Source: Azolla caroliniana (taxonomy: Eukaryota; Polypodiophyta). Taken from it: DNA of 64,000 nucleotides. The notes below the pieces were generated by a model. The model did no database searches. It saw nothing but the letters and a program-made list of their open reading frames with translations, and was not told the DNA's origin. How positions within the stretch are numbered: position 1 is the first letter of the stretch; every line of letters starts with the position of its first letter. The position numbers and the translations under genes are program-made. The stretch covers positions 124,001-188,000 of the forward strand of contig JBHGNT010000024.1 of NCBI GenBank assembly GCA_043228905.1, written 5' to 3'. Of the stretch, positions 11,956 through 24,300 are shown piece by piece.

Positions 11956-13411
11956 GGAGGGAGTTGAGAGGAGCCCTTGAGTAAATTAAAATGTTCATAC
12001 CTAGCTCGTGTGATATCGGATTTTTGTGTTCAAACATGCGAATCGAAGCTAACAACGCTAGCTATGATATGGAATTTAAAAATCAAGTTTTTGAAACTCA
12101 GGTCGAGAGACATGACGAAAATTGCAAACTTGAGGAGGGAGTTGAGAGGAGCCCTTGAGTAAATTAAAATGTTCATACCTGGCTCGTGTGATATCGGATT
12201 TTTGTGTTCAAACATGCGAATCGAAGCTGGCGACGCTAGCTATGATATGGAATTAAAAAATCAAGATTTTGAAACTCAGGTCGAGAGACATAACGAAAAT
12301 AGCAAACTTGAGGAGGGGGTTGAGAGGAGCCCTTGAGTAAATTAAAATGTTCATACCTGGCTCGTGTGATATCGGATTTTTGTGTTCAAACATGCAAATG
12401 TAAGCTAACAACGCTACCTATGATTTGGAATTAAAAAATCAAGATTTTGAAATTCAGGTCGAGAGACATGACGAAAATAGCAAACTTGAGGAAGGAGTTG
12501 AGAAGAGCTAGTAGGTAAATTAAAATGTTCATACCTGGCTCGTGTGATATCGGATTTTTGTGTTCGAACATGCAAATCGAAGCTAACAACGCTACCTATG
12601 ATATGGGATTAAAAAATCAAGAATTTGAAACTCAGGTCGAGAGATGTGACGAAATTACCAAATTTGAGAAATGATTTGAGAGGAGCCCTTGAGTAAATTA
12701 AAATGTTCATATCGGGCTCGTGTGATATCGGATTTTTGTGTTCAAACATGCAAATCGAAGCTAACAATGCTACCTATGATATCGGATTAAAAAATCAAGA
12801 TTTTGAAACTCAGGTCGAGAGACATGACGAAAATAGCAAACTTGAGGAGGGAGTTGAGAGGAGCCCTTGAGTAAATTAAAATGTTCATACCTGGCTCTTG
12901 TGATATTGGATTTTTGTGTTCAAACATGCGAATCGAAGCTGGCGACGCTACCTATGATATGGAATTAAAAAATCAAGATTTTGAAACTTAGGTCGAGAGA
13001 CATGACGAAAATAGCAAACCTTTGGAGGGAGTTGAGAGGAGCCCTTGAGTAAATTAAAATGTTCATACCTGGCTCGTGTGATATCGGATTTTTGTGTTCA
13101 AACATGCAAATCGAAGCTAACAACGCTACCTATGATATGGAATTAAAAAATCAAGATTTTAAAACTCAAGTCCAGAGACATGACGAAAATAGCAAACTTG
13201 AGGAGGGAGTAGAGAGGAGCCCTTGAGTAAAGTAAAATATTCATACCTGGCTCGTGTGATATCGGATTTTTGTGTTCAAACATGCCAATCGAAGCTAACA
13301 ACGCTAGCTATGGTATGGAATTAAAAAATCAAGAATTTGAAACTCAGGTCGAGAGATGTGACGAAATTACCAAATTTGAGGAGTGATTTGAGAGGAGCCC
13401 TTGAGTAAATT

Positions 13412-13626
13412 AAAATGTTCATATCGGGCTCGTGTGATATCGGATTTTTGTGTTCAAACATGCAAATCGAAGCTAACAACGCTACCTATGATATGGAATT
13501 AAAAAATCAAGATTTTGAAACTCAGGTCGAGAGACATGACGAAATTACCAAATTGGAGGAGTGAGTTGAGACATGACGAAAATAGCAAACTTGAGGAGGG
13601 AGTTTAGAAGAGCCCTTGAGTAAATT
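13412..13626 (+). repeat. Aberrant 215-bp monomer with a 37-bp internal duplication
   Basis: The interval between anchors at 13412 and 13627 is 215 bp. The unit runs normally to monomer position 159 (GAGTTGAG near 13570), then resumes at position 123 (ACATGACG) and finishes, so 37 bp are present twice in two sequence variants. The junction shares GAGA. It is the only unit of this length in the window and is missing from the matching places at about 22794-22971 and 43175-43352. Confidence 0.92.
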
Positions 13627-16600
13627 AAAATGTTCATACCTGGCTCGTGTGATATCGAATTTTTGTGTTCAAACATGCGAATCGAAGCTAACAACGCTAC
13701 CTATGATATCGAATTAAAAAATCAAGATTTTAAAACTCAGGTCGAGAGACATGACGAAAATAGCAAACTTGAGGAGGGAGTTGAGAGGAGCCCTTGAGTA
13801 AATTAAAATGTTCATACCTGGCTCGTGTGATATAGGATTTTTGTGTTCAAACATGCGAATCGAAGCTGGCGACGCTACCTATGATATGGAATTAAAAAAT
13901 CAAGATTTTGAACCTCAGGTCGAGAGACATGACGAAAATAGCAAACTTGAGGAGGGAGTTGAGAGGAGCCCTTGAGTAAATTAAAATGTTCATACCTGGC
14001 TCGTGTGATATCGGATTTTTGTGTTCAAACATGCGAATCGAAGCTGGCGACGCTACCAATGATATGGAATTAAAAAATCAAGATTTTGAAACTCAGGTCG
14101 AGAGACATAACGAAAATAGCAAACTTGAGGAGGGAGTTGAGAGGAGCCCTTGAGTAAATTAAAATGTTCATACCTGACTCGTGTGATATCGGATTTTTGT
14201 GTTCAAACATGTGAATCGAAGCTGGCGACGCTACCTATGATATGGAATTAAAAAATCAAGATTTTGAAACTCAGGTCGAGAGACATGACGAAAATAGCAA
14301 ACCTTTGGAGGGAGTTGAGAGGAGCCCTTGAGTAAATTAAAATGTTCATACCTGGCTCGTGTGATATCGGATTTTTGTGTTCAAACATGCAAATCGAAGC
14401 TAACAACGCTACCTATGATATGGAATTAAAAAATCAAGATTTTAAAACTCAAGTCCAGAGACATGACGAAAATAGCAAACTTGAGGAGGGAGTAGAGAGG
14501 AGCCCTTGAGTAAAGTAAAATATTCATACGTGGCTCGTGTGATATCGGATTTTTGTGTTCAAACATGCGAATCGAAGCTAACAACGCTACCTATGATATG
14601 GAATTAAAAAATCAAGATTTTGAAACTCAGGTCGAGAGACATGACGAAATTACCAAATTGGAGGAGTGAGTTGAGAAGAGGTAGTAGGTAAATTAAAATG
14701 TTCATACCTGGCTCGTGTCATATCGGATTTTTGTGTTCAAACATGCGAATCGAAGCTAACAACGCTACCTATGATATGGAATTAAAAAAACAAGATTTTG
14801 AAACTCAGGTCGAGAGACATGACGAAAATAGCAAACTTGAGGAGGGAGTTGAGAGGAGCCCTTGAGTAAATTAAAATGTTCATACCTGGCTCGTGTGATA
14901 TAGGATTTTTGTGTTCAAACATGCGAATCGAAGCTGGCGACGCTACCTATGATATGGAATTAAAAAATCAAGATTTTGAACCTCAGGTCGAGAGACATGA
15001 CGAAAATAGCAAACTTGAGGAGGGAGTTGAGAGGAGCCCTTGAGTAAATTAAAATGTTCATACCTGGCTCGTGTGATATCGGATTTTTGTGTTCAAACAT
15101 GCGAATCGAAGCTGGCGACGCTACCAATGATATGGAATTAAAAAATCAAGATTTTGAAACTCAGGTCGAGAGACATAACGAAAATAGCAAACTTGAGGAG
15201 GGAGTTGAGAGGAGCCCTTGAGTAAATTAAAATGTTCATACCTGACTCGTGTGATATCGGATTTTTGTGTTCAAACATGTGAATCGAAGCTGGCGACGCT
15301 ACCTATGATATGGAATTAAAAAATCCAGATTTTGAAACTCAGGTCGAGAGACATGACGAAAATAGCAAACTTGAGGAGGGAGTTGAGAAGAGCCCTTGAG
15401 TAAATTAAAATGTTCATACCTAGCTCGTGTGATATCGAATTTTTGTGTTCAAACATGCGAATCGAAGCTAACAACGCTAGCTATGATATGGAATTAAAAA
15501 ATCAAGAATTTGAAACTCAGGTCGAGAGATGTGACGAAATTACCAAATTTGAGGAGTGATTTCAGAGGACCCCTTGAGTAAATTAAAATGTTCATATCGG
15601 GCTCGTGTGATATCGGATTTTTGTGTTCAAACATGCGAATCGAAGCTAACAACGCTACCTATGATATGGAATTAAAAAATCAAGATTTTAAAACTCAGGT
15701 CGAGAGACATGACGAAAATAGCAAACTTGAGGAGGGAGTTGAGAGGAGCCCTTGAGTAAATTAAAATGTTCATACCTGGCTCGTGTGATATCGGATTTAT
15801 GTGTTCAAACATGCGAATCGAAGCTAACAACGCTACCTATGATATGGAATTAAAAAATCAAGAATTTGAAACTCAGGTCGAGAGATGTGACGAAATTACC
15901 AAATTTCAGGAGTGATTTGAGAGGAGCCCTTGAGTAAATTAAAATGTTCATATCGGGCTCGTGTGATATCGGATTTTTGTGTTCAAACATGCAAATCGAA
16001 GCTAACAATGCTACCTATGATATCGGATTAAAAAATCAAGATTTTGAAACTCAGGTCGAGAGACATGACGAAAATAGCAAACTTGAGGAGGGAGTTGAGA
16101 GGAGCCCTTGAGTAAATTAAAATGTTCATACCTGGCTCTTGTGATATTGGATTTTTGTGTTCAAACATGCGAATCGAAGCTAACAACGCTAGCTATGATA
16201 TGGAATTAAAAAATCAAGATTTTGAAACTCAGGTCGAGAGACATGACGAAAATAGCAAACTTGAGGAGGGAGTTGAGAAGAGCCCTTGAGTAAATTAAAA
16301 TGTTCATACCTGGCTCGTGTGATATCGAATTTTTGTGTTCAAACATGCGAATCGAAGCTAGCAACGCTAGCTATGATATGGAATTAAAAAATCAAGATTT
16401 TGAAACTCAGGTCGAGAGACATGACGAAAATAGCAAACTTGAGGAGGGAGTTGAGAAGAGCCCTTGAGTTAATTAAAATGTTCATACCTAGCTCGTGTGA
16501 TATCGAATTTTTGTGTTCAAACATGCGAATCGAAGCTAACAACGCTAGCTATGATATGGAATTAAAAAATCAAGAATTTGAAACTCAGGTCGAGAGATGT

Positions 16601-17720
16601 GACGAAATTACCAAATTTGAGGAGTGATTTCAGAGGAGCCCTTGAGTAAATTAAAATGTTCATATCGGGCTCGTGTGATATCGGATTTTTGTGTTCAAAC
16701 ATGCAAATCGAAGCTAACAACGCTACCTATGATATGGAATTAAAAAATCAAGAATTTGAAACTCAGGTCGAGAGACATGACGAAAATAGCAAACTTGAGG
16801 AGGGAGTTGAGAGGAGCCCTTGAGTAAATTAAAATGTTCATACCTGGCTCGTCTGGTATCGGATTTTTGTGTTGAAACATGCGAATCGAAGCTCGCGACG
16901 CTACCTATGATATGGAATTAAGAAATCAAGATTTTGAAACTCAGGTCGAGAGATGTGACGAAATTACCAAATTTGAGGAGTGATTTGAGAGGAGCCCTTG
17001 AGTAAATTAAAATGTTCATATCGGGCTCGTGTGATATCGGATTTTTGTGTTCAAACATGCAAATCGAAGCTAACAACGCTACCTATGATATGGAATTAAA
17101 AAATCAAGATTTTGAAACTCAGGTCGAGAGACATGACGAAAATAGCAAACCTTTGGAGGGAGTTGAGAGGAGCCCTTGAGTAAATTAAAATGTTCATACC
17201 TGGCTCGTGTGATATCGGATTTTTGTGTTCAAACATGCGAATCGAAGCTAACAACGCTACCTATGATATGGAATTAAAAAAACAAGATTTTGAAACTCAG
17301 GTCGAGAGACATGACGAAAATAGCAAACTTGAGGAGGGAGTTGAGAGGAGCCCTTGAGTAAATTAAAATGTTCATACCTGGCTCGTGTGATATAGGATTT
17401 TTGTGTTCAAACATGCGAATCGAAGCTGGCGACGCTACCTATGATATGGAATTAAAAAATCAAGATTTTGAAACTCAGGTCGAGAGACATGACGAAAATA
17501 GCAAACCTTTGGAGGGAGTTGAGAGGAGCCCTTGAGTAAAGTAAAATATTCATACCTGGCTCGTGTGATATCGGATTTTTGTGTTCAAACATGCCAATCG
17601 AAGCTAACAACGCTAGCTATGGTATGGAATTAAAAAATCAAGAATTTGAAACTCAGGTCGAGAGATGTGACGAAATTACCAAATTTGAGGAGTGATTTGA
17701 GAGGAGCCCTTGAGTAAATT

Positions 17721-17809
17721 AAAATGTTCATATCGGGCTCGTGTGATATCGGATTTTTGTGTTCAAACATGCAAATCGAAGCTAACAACGCTACCTATGA
17801 TATGGAATT
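17721..17809 (+). repeat. Half-length monomer (89 bp) in copy A
   Basis: Positions 1-89 of a monomer are followed directly by the next AAAATG anchor at 17810. The missing half lies between two copies of AATTAAAA that sit 89 bp apart in the normal unit (positions 86 and 175). A single deletion between these direct repeats explains it. It is shared with copy B at 27066, so it predates the 8.6-kb duplication. Confidence 0.94.
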
Positions 17810-20605
17810 AAAATGTTCATATCGGGCTCGTGTGATATCGGATTTTTGTGTTCAAACATGCAAATCGAAGCTAACAACGCTACCTATGATATGGAATTAA
17901 AAAATCAAGAATTTGAAACTCAGGTCGAGAGACATGACGAAAATAGCAAACTTGAGGAGGGAGTTGAGAGGAGCCCTTGAGTAAATTAAAATGTTCATAC
18001 CTGGCTCGTCTGGTATCGGATTTTTGTGTTGAAACATGCGAATCGAAGCTCGCGACGCTACCTATGATATGGAATTAAGAAATCAAGATTTTGAAACTCA
18101 GGTCGATAGATGTGACGAAATTACCAAATTTGAGGAGTGATTTGAGAGGAGCCCTTGAGTAAATTAAAATGTTCATATCGGGCTCGTGTGATATCGGATT
18201 TTTGTGTTCAAACATGCAAATCGAAGCTAACAACGCTACCTATGATATGGAATTAAAAAATCAAGATTTTGAAACTCAGGTCGAGAGACATGACGAAAAT
18301 AGCAAACCTTTGGAGGGAGTTGAGAGGAGCCCTTGAGTAAATTAAAATGTTCATACCTGGCTCGTGTGATATCGGATTTTTGTGTTCAAACATGCAAATC
18401 GAAGCTAACAACGCTACCTATGATATGGAATTAAAAAATCAAGATTTTAAAACTCAAGTCCAGAGACATGACGAAAATAGCAAACTTGAGGAGGGAGTAG
18501 AGAGGAGCCCTTGAGTAAAGTAAAATATTCATACCTGGCTCGTGTGATATCGGATTTTTGTGTTCAAACATGCCAATCGAAGCTAACAACGCTAGCTATG
18601 GTATGGAATTAAAAAATCAAGAATTTGAAACTCAGGTCGAGAGATGTGACGAAATTACCAAATTTGAGGAGTGATTTGAGAGGAGCCCTTGAGTAAATTA
18701 AAATGTTCATATCGGGCTCGTGTGATATCGGATTTTTGTGTTCAAACATGCAAATCGAAGCTAACAACGCTACCTATGATATGGAATTAAAAAATCAAGA
18801 TTTTGAAACTCAGGTCGAGAGACATGACGAAATTACCAAATTGGAGGAGTGAGTTGAGAAGAGGTAGTAGGTAAATTAAAATGTTCATACCTGGCTCGTG
18901 TCATATCGGATTTTTGTGTTCAAACATGCGAATCGAAGCTAACAACGCTACCTATGATATGGAATTAAAAAAACAAGATTTTGAAACTCAGGTCGAGAGA
19001 CATGACGAAAATAGCAAACTTGAGGAGGGAGTTGAGAGGAGCCCTTGAGTAAATTAAAATGTTCATACCTGGCTCGTGTGATATAGGATTTTTGTGTTCA
19101 AACATGCGAATCGAAGCTGGCGACGCTACCTATGATATGGAATTAAAAAATCAAGATTTTGAACCTCAGGTCGAGAGACATGACGAAAATAGCAAACTTG
19201 AGGAGGGAGTTGAGAGGAGCCCTTGAGTAAATTAAAATGTTCATACCTGGCTCGTGTGATATCGGATTTTTGTGTTCAAACATGCGAATCGAAGCTAACA
19301 ACGCTAGCTATGATATGGAATTAAAAAATCAAGATTTTAAACCTCAAGTCCAGAGACATGACGAAAATAGCAAACTTGAGGAGGGAGTTGAGAGGAGCCC
19401 TTGAGTAAATTAAAATGTTCATACCTGACTCGTGTGATATCGGATTTTTGTGTTCAAACATGTGAATCGAAGCTGGCGACGCTACCTATGATATGGAATT
19501 AAAAAATCAAGATTTTGAAACTCAGGTCGAGAGACATGACGAAAATAGCAAACCTTTGGAGGGAGTTGAGAGGAGCCCTTGAGTAAATTAAAATGTTCAT
19601 ACCTGGCTCGTGTGATATCGGATTTTTGTGTTCAAACATGCAAATCGAAGCTAACAACGCTACCTATGATATGGAATTAAAAAATCAAGATTTTAAAACT
19701 CAAGTCCAGAGACATGACGAAAATAGCAAACTTGAGGAGGGAGTAGAGAGGAGCCCTTGAGTAAAGTAAAATATTCATACCTGGCTCGTGTGATATCGGA
19801 TTTTTGTGTTCAAACATGCGAATCGAAGCTAACAACGCTACCTATGATATGGAATTAAAAAATCAAGATTTTAAAACTCAGGTCGAGAGACATGACGAAA
19901 ATAGCAAACTTGAGGAGGGAGTTGAGAGGAGCCCTTGAGTAAATTAAAATGTTCATACCTGGCTCGTGTGATATCGGATTTATGTGTTCAAACATGCGAA
20001 TCGAAGCTAACAACGCTACCTATGATATGAAATTAAAAAATCAAGAATTTGAAACTCAGGTCGAGAGATGTGACGAAATTACCAAATTTGAGGAGTGATT
20101 TCAGAGGAGCCCTTGAGTAAATTAAAATGTTCATATCGGGCTCGTGTGATATCGGATTTTTGTGTTCAAACATGCAAATCGAAGCTAACAATGCTACCTA
20201 TGATATCGGATTAAAAAATCAAGATTTTGAAACTCAGGTCGAGAGACATGACGAAAATAGCAAACTTGAGGAGGGAGTTGAGAGGAGCCCTTGAGTAAAT
20301 TAAAATGTTCATACCTGGCTCTTGTGATATTGGATTTTTGTGTTCAAACATGCGAATCGAAGCTAACAACGCTAGCTATGATATGGAATTAAAAAATCAA
20401 GATTTTGAAACTCAGGTCGAGAGACATGACGAAAATAGCAAACTTGAGGAGGGAGTAGAGAAGAGCCCTTGAGTAAATTAAAATGTTCATACCTGGCTCG
20501 TGTGATATCGAATTTTTGTGTTCAAACATGCGAATCGAAGCTTGCAACGCTAGCTATGATATGGAATTAAAAAATCAAGATTTTGAAACTCAGGTCGAGA
20601 GACAT

Positions 20606-21337
20606 AACGAAAATAGCAAACTTGAGGAGGGGGTTGAGAGGAGCCCTTGAGTAAATTAAAATGTTCATACCTGGCTCGTGTGATATCGGATTTTTGTGTT
20701 CAAACATGCAAATGTAAGCTAACAACGCTACCTATGATTTGGAATTAAAAAATCAAGATTTTGAAATTCAGGTCGAGAGACATGACGAAAATAGCAAACT
20801 TGAGGAAGGAGTTGAGAAGAGCTAGTAGGTAAATTAAAATGTTCATACCTGGCTCGTGTGATATCGGATTTTTGTGTTCGAACATGCAAATCGAAGCTAA
20901 CAACGCTACCTATGATATGGGATTAAAAAATCAAGAATTTGAAACTCAGGTCGAGAGATGTGACGAAATTACCAAATTTGAGAAATGATTTGAGAGGAGC
21001 CCTTGAGTAAATTAAAATGTTCATATCGGGCTCGTGTGATATCGGATTTTTGTGTTCAAACATGCAAATCGAAGCTAACAATGCTACCTATGATATCGGA
21101 TTAAAAAATCAAGATTTTGAAACTCAGGTCGAGAGACATGACGAAAATAGCAAACTTGAGGAGGGAGTTGAGAGGAGCCCTTGAGTAAATTAAAATGTTC
21201 ATACCTGGCTCTTGTGATATTGGATTTTTGTGTTCAAACATGCGAATCGAAGCTGGCGACGCTACCTATGATATGGAATTAAAAAATCAAGATTTTGAAA
21301 CTTAGGTCGAGAGACATGACGAAAATAGCAAACCTTT
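20606..21337 (+). repeat. Bridge between the two 8.6-kb copies, copied from 12292-13023
   Basis: This 732-bp stretch follows 12292-13023 at offset 8314 bp (CATAACG, GAGGGGGTTG, GCAAATGTAAGC, GTTCGAACATG, GATATCGGATT, AAACCTTTGG). It then switches to the sequence of 11956 at the start of copy B. The order is thus copy A, a return to its own 12292, then a second return to 11956. This records at least two unequal exchanges. Confidence 0.88.
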
Positions 21338-24300
21338 GGAGGGAGTTGAGAGGAGCCCTTGAGTAAATTAAAATGTTCATACCTAGCTCGTGTGATATCG
21401 GATTTTTGTGTTCAAACATGCGAATCGAAGCTAACAACGCTAGCTATGATATGGAATTTAAAAATCAAGTTTTTGAAACTCAGGTCGAGAGACATGACGA
21501 AAATTGCAAACTTGAGGAGGGAGTTGAGAGGAGCCCTTGAGTAAATTAAAATGTTCATACCTGGCTCGTGTGATATCGGATTTTTGTGTTCAAACATGCG
21601 AATCGAAGCTGGCGACGCTAGCTATGATATGGAATTAAAAAATCAAGATTTTGAAACTCAGGTCGAGAGACATAACGAAAATAGCAAACTTGAGGAGGGG
21701 GTTGAGAGGAGCCCTTGAGTAAATTAAAATGTTCATACCTGGCTCGTGTGATATCGGATTTTTGTGTTCAAACATGCAAATGTAAGCTAACAACGCTACC
21801 TATGATTTGGAATTAAAAAATCAAGATTTTGAAATTCAGGTCGAGAGACATGACGAAAATAGCAAACTTGAGGAAGGAGTTGAGAAGAGCTAGTAGGTAA
21901 ATTAAAATGTTCATACCTGGCTCGTGTGATATCGGATTTTTGTGTTCGAACATGCAAATCGAAGCTAACAACGCTACCTATGATATGGGATTAAAAAATC
22001 AAGAATTTGAAACTCAGGTCGAGAGATGTGACGAAATTACCAAATTTGAGAAATGATTTGAGAGGAGCCCTTGAGTAAATTAAAATGTTCATATCGGGCT
22101 CGTGTGATATCGGATTTTTGTGTTCAAACATGCAAATCGAAGCTAACAATGCTACCTATGATATCGGATTAAAAAATCAAGATTTTGAAACTCAGGTCGA
22201 GAGACATGACGAAAATAGCAAACTTGAGGAGGGAGTTGAGAGGAGCCCTTGAGTAAATTAAAATGTTCATACCTGGCTCTTGTGATATTGGATTTTTGTG
22301 TTCAAACATGCGAATCGAAGCTGGCGACGCTACCTATGATATGGAATTAAAAAATCAAGATTTTGAAACTTAGGTCGAGAGACATGACGAAAATAGCAAA
22401 CCTTTGGAGGGAGTTGAGAGGAGCCCTTGAGTAAATTAAAATGTTCATACCTGGCTCGTGTGATATCGGATTTTTGTGTTCAAACATGCAAATCGAAGCT
22501 AACAACGCTACCTATGATATGGAATTAAAAAATCAAGATTTTAAAACTCAAGTCCAGAGACATGACGAAAATAGCAAACTTGAGGAGGGAGTAGAGAGGA
22601 GCCCTTGAGTAAAGTAAAATATTCATACCTGGCTCGTGTGATATCGGATTTTTGTGTTCAAACATGCCAATCGAAGCTAACAACGCTAGCTATGGTATGG
22701 AATTAAAAAATCAAGAATTTGAAACTCAGGTCGAGAGATGTGACGAAATTACCAAATTTGAGGAGTGATTTGAGAGGAGCCCTTGAGTAAATTAAAATGT
22801 TCATATCGGGCTCGTGTGATATCGGATTTTTGTGTTCAAACATGCAAATCGAAGCTAACAACGCTACCTATGATATGGAATTAAAAAATCAAGATTTTGA
22901 AACTCAGGTCGAGAGACATGACGAAATTACCAAATTGGAGGAGTGAGTTGAGAAGAGGTAGTAGGTAAATTAAAATGTTCATACCTGGCTCGTGTCATAT
23001 CGGATTTTTGTGTTCAAACATGCGAATCGAAGCTAACAACGCTACCTATGATATGGAATTAAAAAAACAAGATTTTGAAACTCAGGTCGAGAGACATGAC
23101 GAAAATAGCAAACTTGAGGAGGGAGTTGAGAGGAGCCCTTGAGTAAATTAAAATGTTCATACCTGGCTCGTGTGATATAGGATTTTTGTGTTCAAACATG
23201 CGAATCGAAGCTGGCGACGCTACCTATGATATGGAATTAAAAAATCAAGATTTTGAACCTCAGGTCGAGAGACATGACGAAAATAGCAAACTTGAGGAGG
23301 GAGTTGAGAGGAGCCCTTGAGTAAATTAAAATGTTCATACCTGGCTCGTGTGATATCGGATTTTTGTGTTCAAACATGCGAATCGAAGCTGGCGACGCTA
23401 CCAATGATATGGAATTAAAAAATCAAGATTTTGAAACTCAGGTCGAGAGACATAACGAAAATAGCAAACTTGAGGAGGGAGTTGAGAGGAGCCCTTGAGT
23501 AAATTAAAATGTTCATACCTGACTCGTGTGATATCGGATTTTTGTGTTCAAACATGTGAATCGAAGCTGGCGACGCTACCTATGATATGGAATTAAAAAA
23601 TCAAGATTTTGAAACTCAGGTCGAGAGACATGACGAAAATAGCAAACCTTTGGAGGGAGTTGAGAGGAGCCCTTGAGTAAATTAAAATGTTCATACCTGG
23701 CTCGTGTGATATCGGATTTTTGTGTTCAAACATGCAAATCGAAGCTAACAACGCTACCTATGATATGGAATTAAAAAATCAAGATTTTAAAACTCAAGTC
23801 CAGAGACATGACGAAAATAGCAAACTTGAGGAGGGAGTAGAGAGGAGCCCTTGAGTAAAGTAAAATATTCATACGTGGCTCGTGTGATATCGGATTTTTG
23901 TGTTCAAACATGCGAATCGAAGCTAACAACGCTACCTATGATATGGAATTAAAAAATCAAGATTTTGAAACTCAGGTCGAGAGACATGACGAAATTACCA
24001 AATTGGAGGAGTGAGTTGAGAAGAGGTAGTAGGTAAATTAAAATGTTCATACCTGGCTCGTGTCATATCGGATTTTTGTGTTCAAACATGCGAATCGAAG
24101 CTAACAACGCTACCTATGATATGGAATTAAAAAAACAAGATTTTGAAACTCAGGTCGAGAGACATGACGAAAATAGCAAACTTGAGGAGGGAGTTGAGAG
24201 GAGCCCTTGAGTAAATTAAAATGTTCATACCTGGCTCGTGTGATATAGGATTTTTGTGTTCAAACATGCGAATCGAAGCTGGCGACGCTACCTATGATAT

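Larger units (their letters stand above)
11956..20605 (+). repeat. 8.6-kb segmental duplication, copy A
   Basis: About 48 units, matching 21338-29950. The offset is 9382 bp up to about 13570 and 9345 bp from about 13800, because copy A carries one 215-bp monomer. Shared landmarks include GGAATTTAAAAATCAAGTTTTTG, GCAAATGTAAGC, GTGATATAGG, AAACAAGATTTTG, AAATCCAG, TTCATACGTGG, AGGACCCC, GGTCGATAGATG and an 89-bp half-monomer. Smaller internal repeats also exist, for example 13732-14264 with 14800-15332 (1068 bp, six monomers). The last matching base is 20605, before CATAACG here and CATGACG in copy B. Confidence 0.93.
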
